52,381 nucleotides of DNA from Aeromonas cavernicola. Lineage in GTDB: Bacteria > Pseudomonadota > Gammaproteobacteria > Enterobacterales > Aeromonadaceae. The stretch lies in assembly GCF_002795305.1 (NCBI RefSeq), contig NZ_PGGC01000097.1:1-52381 (forward strand). The letters run 5' to 3'. Below the pieces are notes generated by a model, which was given only the letters and a program-made list of their open reading frames with translations, was not told where the DNA came from and searched no databases. The position numbers were made by a program, and so were the translations under genes. This document shows positions 46,571-52,381 of the stretch, in pieces. Each line of letters begins with the position of its first letter. Within the stretch, counting starts at the first letter, position 1.

Positions 46571-47785
46571 TCAACGTCCCCCCTGACTTCCCCTGAGCAG
46601 GGCCAGCAGCAGGCTGCCATCGCGCAGCGCCTTGTGCACCTGTACCGAGGTAGGCTTGGTGGGATCTTCATAAAAGTGAGTGGACTCTATCTGCAGCCGC
46701 ACCAGATAGTCGGCGGGTAACTGGCTGGCCAGCGACTGGTGCAGCATAGGAAACAGCAGCCGATCAGCGCGGGTGATTTCGCCCCCCAGCAGCAACTTGC
46801 CCGGATTGAGTAAGCCAATGAGGTGAGCCAGCACCTTAGCGAGCCGCCCTGCGGCCTGATGCAGAATATCCTGACATAGCATATTGCCCGCCAATGCCAG
46901 CTCGCACAGCTCACGGATAGTGACGCTGTGCGGCAAATCATGCTCTTGCATCCGCTCGCGTAAATCCCGATATTGCGCCTCCAGCGCCTGATTGGTCACC
47001 AGCGTCGAGGCGCAACCAAACCCACCGCAGTAACAACGCGGGCCATAGGGCTCAAGCTGCAAGTGACTCAAATCCCCAAGCAGCGCGCTCTCGCTCTCAA
47101 TCAACTGACCATTGACCACCATGCCCACTCCAATGTCGTTGTGGACGAACACCAACACCGCATCGGCACAATTTTTGGCGGCTCCCCACTCGCGCTCAGC
47201 CTGAATCCAAGTGCGCACGTCGCCACTGACCAGCACCGGTACCGCGAACGCCTGTTGCAGTGTGGGCCCCAGTGGCCAGTTGCGCAGATCATAGAAAGGG
47301 AAGTGCTTGACCATGCCTGAATGGCGCTCTACTTGACCCGGCAGGCAAAGGGCAATACAGGCCAGATTAAGGGCTTTTTTGGGCAAAAATGCCTTGATGG
47401 CATGCACCAGACTCGCCAGCAGATCGGTCTGCTCCGTCTTGCCAAAAGGGTGCCGATGGCGAGCTAAGGAACGGCCCGTGAAGTCAAACAACGCCATATC
47501 CACATAACCGCGTCCCAGCCGCATCGAGAGAAACTGAAATCGGCGTTCATTGATCCGTAGCAGAGTCTGACGACGGCCACGCCCCACCGAGCTTTCGCCG
47601 CAAGGCACCACCAGACCACCATCGAGCAGCTCACGGGTAATTTTGGTAATGCTGGCTGGCGAGAGGCCAGTTAGACGAGCGAGGTCAGTGCGCGACAGCT
47701 CCTTGTGCTCTTCTAGGCTGGCATAGACCAGACCGTAATTGAGCTGGCGGATCAAATCGATACTGCCTTTGACGATCTCATTCAT
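46571..47785 (-). CDS. ROK-family transcriptional repressor, Mlc/NagC-like
   Basis: 404 residues from the ATG at 47785 (MNEIVKGSIDLIRQLNYGLV), the length of Mlc and NagC. The N-terminal winged helix reads LARLTGLSPASITKITREL. The ROK sugar-kinase-like domain follows, with the zinc site CYCGGFGCAST. MVKHFPFYDLRNWPLG is closer to Mlc (MPFYEDVKEMPLG) than to NagC, so a PTS-linked glucose repressor is likely. The usual GEIGH His-Glu motif is changed to GDLSH, which may alter effector or zinc binding. Stands alone. Confidence 0.85.
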   Translation of the reverse strand: MNEIVKGSIDLIRQLNYGLVYASLEEHKELSRTDLARLTGLSPASITKITRELLDGGLVVPCGESSVGRGRRQTLLRINERRFQFLSMRLGRGYVDMALFDFTGRSLARHRHPFGKTEQTDLLASLVHAIKAFLPKKALNLACIALCLPGQVERHSGMVKHFPFYDLRNWPLGPTLQQAFAVPVLVSGDVRTWIQAEREWGAAKNCADAVLVFVHNDIGVGMVVNGQLIESESALLGDLSHLQLEPYGPRCYCGGFGCASTLVTNQALEAQYRDLRERMQEHDLPHSVTIRELCELALAGNMLCQDILHQAAGRLAKVLAHLIGLLNPGKLLLGGEITRADRLLFPMLHQSLASQLPADYLVRLQIESTHFYEDPTKPTSVQVHKALRDGSLLLALLRGSQGGR

Positions 47786-48006
47786 GAAAGTGCGGATTAA
47801 CAGCAATGAAGATGGCCGCAATTTTCACACACTATCGGGTAATCCCCAAATAAAGCGCACGCCGCGCCTTGTAACGCAGAGCCACCCGCAGCTTATCGCG
47901 GCTGATATCACTCCAAACGAAGCCAAAAACACTGCTGCACTGGCCGAAACAGAGGCACTTTCGCTACAATCGGCCCTCTGAATCCCTGACACAGGCACCG
48001 CCGCTA

Positions 48007-48411
48007 ATGACCATTTGCCCTTGTGGTTCCACCCTCCCTCTCGCACGCTGCTGTGGCGCGCTGCACCAAGGCGCACCGGCCCACACCCCAGAACAGTTAA
48101 TGCGCTCGCGCTACAGCGCCTTTGTGCTTGGCCTTGGCGACTACTTAGTCTATAGCTGGCACCCTGATTATCTTGGGGGGCTAAATGCGCACGATCTCTC
48201 TCACATCGATACCCAGTGGGATGGCCTCGACATCATCACCAGCTCAGACGGGGCGCAAGATCAGACGGGCATAGTCGAGTTCAAAGCCTGGTTTCAAGAG
48301 GATGGTCAGCGTCGTTGCCTCCATGAACGCTCTCAGTTTGTGCGTTTTGACGGACGCTGGGTCTATACCAATGGGGAGATCATGCTCCCCCATAAACGGC
48401 ATTCGAGGTAG
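48007..48411 (+). CDS. ychJ: YchJ-family SEC-C motif protein
   Basis: 134 residues. CPCGSTLPLARCCGALHQG is the N-terminal SEC-C zinc motif, and RSRYSAFVLGLGDYLVYSWHP and GIVEFKAWFQ are typical YchJ blocks. E. coli YchJ (152 residues) ends in a second SEC-C module that is missing here, as in several homologues. The function is unknown. It is divergent from the ROK repressor, with about 220 bp between. Confidence 0.9.
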   Translation: MTICPCGSTLPLARCCGALHQGAPAHTPEQLMRSRYSAFVLGLGDYLVYSWHPDYLGGLNAHDLSHIDTQWDGLDIITSSDGAQDQTGIVEFKAWFQEDGQRRCLHERSQFVRFDGRWVYTNGEIMLPHKRHSR

Positions 48412-48775
48412 CTGCTTATCTCTTCTCTGCTTCTCGCAATTTTACGTTGCGAGAGCAGCGTTAAGGCGATAGTGATAAACGCTGGCGAAATATTCGTTTC
48501 CATTATCTCACCAACGGGGTGAAATTACTTTCTGAACTATTCCCAGTGACCCCGTGATCATTAAATAACCACATGCGCGCATTCTTTAAAATCATACTTT
48601 TCCTACAAAAAATTCCTGTTAGAAACCTAAAAATACTGAAACAATATTATTTAAGCACCATATAAATGGTGCTTTCTTATTTAATAGACAGTTGTTTTTA
48701 ATAAAGGCTAACAATCATTTTGCGTCAATATTTACTGTTTTAAAAAACAGTGTAAATATGCCATGGAGGAGAATT
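48412..48775. other. AT-rich gap before the M60 peptidase gene
   Basis: No gene is supported. It contains an imperfect hairpin after ychJ (48427-48456, CTGC-TCTCGCAA with TTGCGAGA-GCAG), a 9-bp hairpin AAGCACCAT/ATGGTGCTT (48653-48674) with a short T-tail, and an imperfect palindrome at 48732-48757 just before the GGAGGA RBS of the next gene. The last two could be leader or operator structures of that gene. Confidence 0.5.
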
Positions 48776-50980
48776 ATGATGATAAAAAAATATTTTTTAC
48801 CCTTATTTATACTGTTAGGGTTATCTCTAACGGTGTTATCGAATGCCCTAGCTAATACAGTTCCCCATATTTATGAGCAGCGAACCTTTCAGATCCAGGG
48901 GAAAGGTAATGCGATTGAGATCGCTAAAAAACAGATGCGCCGCTCATGGAGTAGATATGAGCCAACGGGTATTTACGTTACCCAAGGTCAGCAGCTGGTC
49001 ATCAATCTATCAAGCGATGCCAACGCATATGCCTTTATCCAAGCATATGCGCTGCACGGCTCTGGCAATTCTTGGGATGAAACTCAGTTTAAATTAGTAC
49101 AGGGGGATAATACGATCACCGCCCCCAAAAACGGTATTCTCTACCTCGCCAATGAAAATAGTGCTGGTAGTGTAACGATGTCTGTCAGAGGGGGCAGCCA
49201 TTTCCCTGTGTTTGAAAAGGGCTATCATACTCGCAGTGATTTGGCGGCAATGCTCAATAAATATCCAAGCGCTCCTTATATTGAATTTGTCAGTAGCAAA
49301 GGGCTAGTCACTGCCACTTATAAAACCATTGCAGATTATTTTTTCCAGCGCAATGCAATCGAGCCGCAACTCTTCTTGCAACGGGTTGACGATATGATCG
49401 CAGCGCAAAACCGAGTCGCTGGTTATGACGACAAGCCAGGTGTTCATCAGCAAGATCGTCATTATTTGCATATGATTCAAGATACCAGAGGCAGCTTATA
49501 TATGTATGCGACATCCTATCGCACTGCATATGTCAACGATGCCATGAAGTTAATCCTGAACGGCCAGCACTGGGGCTTGTACCATGAAAATGGGCACCTG
49601 CAACAAATTGAGCCCATGACATTCCATAATATGACCGAAGTAACCGTTAATACGTTCAGTTTAGCGGCCGAGAAAGTCATCGAAAATAGGTCGCGACTGA
49701 CTGTTGAAGATACTTACTCCAAGATTTTTGCATACCTTAATCAGCCGAGCCAAAATAAAAACTATCACAACCAGCCAGACCTGTTTATTAAACTGGGAAT
49801 GCTACACCAGCTCACCTTGAGCTTTGGCGAGCAATTCTTCCCTAATTTACATCGTGCCTACCGTGAAACTGCACGGGATACCATTGCTCTGTATGGTAAA
49901 GATCAGATTTTTATGTATCTTGCCGCCAAAGTGTCTGGCTATGACTTGACCAAATTCTTTGAAATGTGGGGAATGCCGATCGCCAACAATACCAAAATCG
50001 CGATTCAACAACTGAATTTGAATGTGCTCGATAGAGAAATTTGGAAGAGCACCGATACCAATCCAGTTATCGTGCCGGTATTGAAGACCGCCGCTAACAA
50101 AATCAGTCTGACCCTGAGCGATGAATGGCTCAACAACAAGCGTATCGTCACTTTTATCAACGGTAACTATGCCTTTGAAACTTATAACCGGACTGCTTAT
50201 TACGCCAGTATGTATAAGCCAAGCCCTTACTCATCCACCGTTGAATATGGGAATAGCAACCTAGCCTATGGCGCCAATGTGAGCGTTTATTTGGTACCAG
50301 GCAGACCCGGTGAGGCGATCAATCTAGCCAGTAGCACACGCTTGGCGTCAACTATTGTGACAGGCCCCGTAAATCTTACTGCTACTGAAAATGGCTTCTC
50401 TGGCAGCATGGATCTAGGTCTGTTCAACAGCAACAGCCGGATTATTTTCTTTTTGAATGGCCGTTATATGGGAGAAAGCCATCGCGGCACCCTGTATTAC
50501 ATGTCTTCACAAATCAATAATAACCGACTTAACTTTAATGCCGGTGTCACGCTCAATAACGGCGATAATGTCACCGTATATAATGTCCCCGGCTCACCTG
50601 GCGAATCTATTGACCTAGCTAAAGGTACCTTATTAGCTGCTAATAAATTTGCCACTGCCGATAAAAACCAATATGCCTATGACAATATTTCTTTGTCATT
50701 AACGAATAGTGGTTTCAGTGTCACCTTACCCAAGAGCCTCTATTTCAGTGGCAATCGGGTCGTGTTCACTAAAAATGGGGATTACTTGGGGGAGTTTAAA
50801 AACGGTACTAGTTACTACCTTAGTACTAATACATCCGCCCCTGATGCTGTGGTGATCACTATCAATACTCAGTTAAAGCCGCAGGATGTGATCGCGGTGA
50901 GTATCATGGCCGGTTCACCAGGCGATTCTACCGATCCCTATAACATGGATGCGCTGCTGCTAAAACGGGTCATTAACTAA
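48776..50980 (+). CDS. Secreted M60-type (enhancin-like) metallopeptidase with C-terminal repeats
   Basis: 734 residues from the ATG at 48776 (MMIKKYFLPLFILLGLSL), five bases after GGAGGA. A Sec signal peptide is cleaved after SNALA. The middle carries WGLYHENGHLQQIEP, an HExxH zinc site (His270, Glu271, His274), with MTEVTVNTF about 20 residues on providing the third ligand; RYEPTGIYVTQGQQL upstream matches the N-terminal block of M60/enhancin peptidases that cut mucin. The C-terminal 270 residues are three related repeats (ending YLVPGRPGEAINL, YNVPGSPGESIDL and SIMAGSPGDSTDP), probably binding modules. The gene is AT-rich relative to its neighbours and may be acquired. Confidence 0.82.
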   Translation: MMIKKYFLPLFILLGLSLTVLSNALANTVPHIYEQRTFQIQGKGNAIEIAKKQMRRSWSRYEPTGIYVTQGQQLVINLSSDANAYAFIQAYALHGSGNSWDETQFKLVQGDNTITAPKNGILYLANENSAGSVTMSVRGGSHFPVFEKGYHTRSDLAAMLNKYPSAPYIEFVSSKGLVTATYKTIADYFFQRNAIEPQLFLQRVDDMIAAQNRVAGYDDKPGVHQQDRHYLHMIQDTRGSLYMYATSYRTAYVNDAMKLILNGQHWGLYHENGHLQQIEPMTFHNMTEVTVNTFSLAAEKVIENRSRLTVEDTYSKIFAYLNQPSQNKNYHNQPDLFIKLGMLHQLTLSFGEQFFPNLHRAYRETARDTIALYGKDQIFMYLAAKVSGYDLTKFFEMWGMPIANNTKIAIQQLNLNVLDREIWKSTDTNPVIVPVLKTAANKISLTLSDEWLNNKRIVTFINGNYAFETYNRTAYYASMYKPSPYSSTVEYGNSNLAYGANVSVYLVPGRPGEAINLASSTRLASTIVTGPVNLTATENGFSGSMDLGLFNSNSRIIFFLNGRYMGESHRGTLYYMSSQINNNRLNFNAGVTLNNGDNVTVYNVPGSPGESIDLAKGTLLAANKFATADKNQYAYDNISLSLTNSGFSVTLPKSLYFSGNRVVFTKNGDYLGEFKNGTSYYLSTNTSAPDAVVITINTQLKPQDVIAVSIMAGSPGDSTDPYNMDALLLKRVIN

Positions 50981-50997
50981 GCATTTTCCCACTCGCA

Positions 50998-51025
50998 CAG
51001 GGCAACCTTCACTAAGCTTGCCCTG
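50998..51025 (+). terminator. Terminator after the M60 gene
   Basis: CAGGGCAA (50998-51005) pairs with TTGCCCTG (51018-51025), 18 bp after the stop. A second GC-rich hairpin, CCCCCCGAC with GTCGGGGGG (51028-51050), follows at once. Neither has a long T-tail. Confidence 0.6.
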
Positions 51026-51172
51026 TTCCCCCCGACCTTGTGTCGGGGGGGATTGGCTCACGAACGCCTCCATTAGCCACCACCGTTATCCTCCCCTTAT
51101 TACCACCTGCCCACTTTCTGCTGTTTTCTGCTCTCTTGTCGGCCATCGCCGGCGGCACGCTACACTGTCGGG

Positions 51173-51188
51173 CGTGATGAACATCACA
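51173..51188 (+). promoter_or_regulatory. Candidate CRP site upstream of glpA
   Basis: CGTGA-N6-TCACA matches the CRP half-site pattern. Its centre (51180.5) is 61.5 bp before a start site placed 7 bases after TATTAT (51230-51235), the class I CRP position. Regulation is inferred. Confidence 0.55.
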
Positions 51189-51210
51189 GAACCCTCATCA
51201 CAAGGCTTAA

Positions 51211-51230
51211 TGGCGCTCGATATCGAACAT
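51211..51230 (+). promoter_or_regulatory. Candidate GlpR operator at glpA
   Basis: TGGCGCTCGATATCGAACAT has the right half of the enterobacterial GlpR operator (CGAACAT) intact and a weaker left half, and it abuts the -10 candidate TATTAT. A second partial site (ACATTTTCGCTCATTGTT) follows at about 51249-51266. Confidence 0.5.
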
Positions 51231-51306
51231 ATTATTGGCCCATATCAAACATTTTCGCTCATTGTTGGTGATACTGGTGCCTCTGACAGAGCAAAGACGG
51301 GCACCC

Positions 51307-51993
51307 ATGAAGAGAATTACCACCCAAGTCGTGATCATCGGCGGCGGCGCGACCGGCGCTGGCATCATGCGCGATTGTGCACTGCGCGGTATCGATTGCA
51401 TCTTACTCGAGCGCGATGATATCGCAGCTGGCACCACCGGCCGCAACCACGGCCTGCTCCACTCGGGGGCGCGCTACGCGGTGACGGATCAAGAATCCGC
51501 CCGCGAGTGTATTCAGGAGAACCGCATCCTCAAACGGATTGCCAGTCACTGTGTCGAAGACACTGGCGGCCTCTTCATCACCCTGCCAGAAGATGATATT
51601 GGGTTTCAGAACACCTTTATGGACGCCTGTACCTTAGCCGGTATCGACACTCGCCAGCTTGAGCCTCACGAAGCGCTGCGGCTTGAGCCCAACGCCAACC
51701 CAGCGATGATCGGCGCTATCCATGTGCCAGATGGCACAGTCGATCCGTTCCGCCTCGCGGCCGCTAACGTGCTGGACGCCAAAGAGCATGGCGCGCGGAT
51801 CTTCACCCACAGTCAGGTGGTGGGATTACTGCGCGATCAGGCGCGAGTCCATGGCGTCAAGGCGATCAACACCCGCACCGGCGAGGCATTCGAGGTCGAG
51901 TGCCAAGAGGTGATCAACGCCGCGGGTATTTGGGGGCAACAGATTGGTGAATATGCTGATCTTGGCATTCGGATGTTCCCCGCCAAGGGGTAA
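51307..51993 (+). pseudogene. glpA: Anaerobic glycerol-3-phosphate dehydrogenase subunit A, truncated by an IS
   Basis: From the ATG at 51307 (MKRITTQVVIIGGGATGAGI), the frame encodes 228 residues with the FAD-binding GGGATGAG and GRNHGLLHSGARY motifs of GlpA (about 540 residues when complete). It matches to FPAKG and stops at a TAA that belongs to the inserted element (GTAACC at 51990). More than half of the protein, including the C-terminal iron-sulfur part, is lost or displaced beyond the window. The promoter region still carries CRP- and GlpR-like sites, so the locus was functional until recently. glpB and glpC, if present, would be cut off from it. Confidence 0.85.
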
Positions 51994-52381
51994 CCGTTCA
52001 CCGAGAGTGGCTTGACAGGAAAAAAGAGACGATCGTCTCTTGATCCGCCTTTGCCTCTTGCATGATCCCGCTCGTGTTGCATCATCACTGGCATGACCAA
52101 AAAGCACCCGACACCGGCCGTTAATTCACTCACCCTCGAACAGGCCCACGAGCTGATACATAAGCTGCTGGACCGTATTACCGAGTTGGAGGACCGCCTC
52201 AATCAGCACAGTGGCAACTCTTCCAAGCCCCCCTCCAGTGACGGGCCGGGAAGCACGCCATCTGCCCGGCTGCGTCCGGCTTGCGGTAAAAAACGTGGCG
52301 CCCAGCCTGGCCATAAAGGCCAGCGGCGGGGACGCCATCCACCCCCTGCCCCCCTGTCCGTGGGCTCTTTCTATCCGCCTG
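51990..52381 (+). mobile_element. IS66-family insertion sequence, left end (continues past the window)
   Basis: The element appears to start at GTAACCGTTCACCG (51990 on), in keeping with the GTAA ends of IS66 elements. GCCAAGGG at 51982-51989 would be the 8-bp target site. A perfect 18-bp palindrome (AAGAGACGATCGTCTCTT, 52024-52041) lies between the end and the transposase gene. The right end is not in view. Confidence 0.75.
52093..52381 (+). CDS. IS66-family transposase (TnpC type), N-terminal part
   Basis: 96 residues from the ATG at 52093, running off the window. LTLEQAHELIHKLLDRITEL forms the leucine-zipper-like helix and RLNQHSGNSSKPPSSDGPGS is the conserved NSSKPPSSD segment of IS66 transposases, followed by KKRGAQPGHKGQRR. 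There is no tnpA or tnpB before it, so this belongs to the single-gene IS66 type. It begins about 100 bp inside the element. Confidence 0.88.
   Translation, partial: MTKKHPTPAVNSLTLEQAHELIHKLLDRITELEDRLNQHSGNSSKPPSSDGPGSTPSARLRPACGKKRGAQPGHKGQRRGRHPPPAPLSVGSFYPP

Noticed and set aside
47825-48076. 83-codon minus-strand ORF between the ROK gene and ychJ
   Set aside because: It overlaps the start of ychJ in antisense, has no RBS and no recognisable motif.

Overview
The window reads as chromosomal DNA of a gammaproteobacterium, most probably Aeromonas. The gene orders rmf-fabA-lonH, pyrD-zapC, rlmL-uup, lapA-lapB-pyrF and cmk-rpsA-ihfB are enterobacterial or vibrio-like. A two-domain Aeromonas-type HlyA haemolysin, a very large NAD-specific glutamate dehydrogenase and a rhombosortase fit Aeromonas well. 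The species cannot be fixed from this sequence alone.

Layout. 1-4520 is an accessory-looking stretch: a partial LysR regulator divergent from a COG2910-type oxidoreductase, an exported protein whose 5' end is split by a frameshift in an A7 tract, a second exported protein, a HEPN/MltR-like protein, and AT-rich DNA. 4521-11572 (mainly minus strand) holds queC, a DTW-domain protein, rhombosortase, pyrF, lapB, lapA, ihfB, rpsA and cmk. 11782-15294 (plus) holds ribA, the Lon-like lonH and fabA. 15373-27347 (minus) holds rmf with an unusual leader, uup, a glutaredoxin-like gene overlapping rlmL, zapC, pyrD, the 1612-residue NAD-GDH and a DUF2835 gene. 27418-35329 (minus) holds pepN, the haemolysin and gyrA.

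35519-37834 (plus) holds ubiG, dusC and a DksA-like zinc-finger gene. These are followed by yjjG and a cluster of four initiator tRNA genes, both on the minus strand. 39861-47785 holds a membrane protein, an OLD-family nuclease (YbjD-like), a 40-residue small ORF, an AraC regulator divergent from an EamA transporter, a TSUP permease, tapT and a Mlc/NagC-type ROK repressor. The right end has ychJ, an AT-rich M60-type metallopeptidase gene, and glpA cut off by an IS66-family element that runs out of the window.

Most of the window is housekeeping: translation and ribosome hibernation (rpsA, rmf, fMet tRNAs, rlmL, tapT, dusC, queC), pyrimidine synthesis and turnover (pyrF, pyrD, cmk, yjjG), envelope (fabA, lapAB) and division or topology (zapC, gyrA, ihfB). 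The most unusual signals are: a candidate leader peptide with an attenuator-like hairpin directly in front of rmf; the A7 frameshift in an exported protein gene; a FabR-type operator filling the fabA promoter spacer; a small basic ORF with a TTG start; a 116-bp inverted-repeat element before lonH; an acidic insertion in the GyrA C-terminal domain; and the IS66 disruption of glpA. I saw no CRISPR array, prophage or recognisable defence island.
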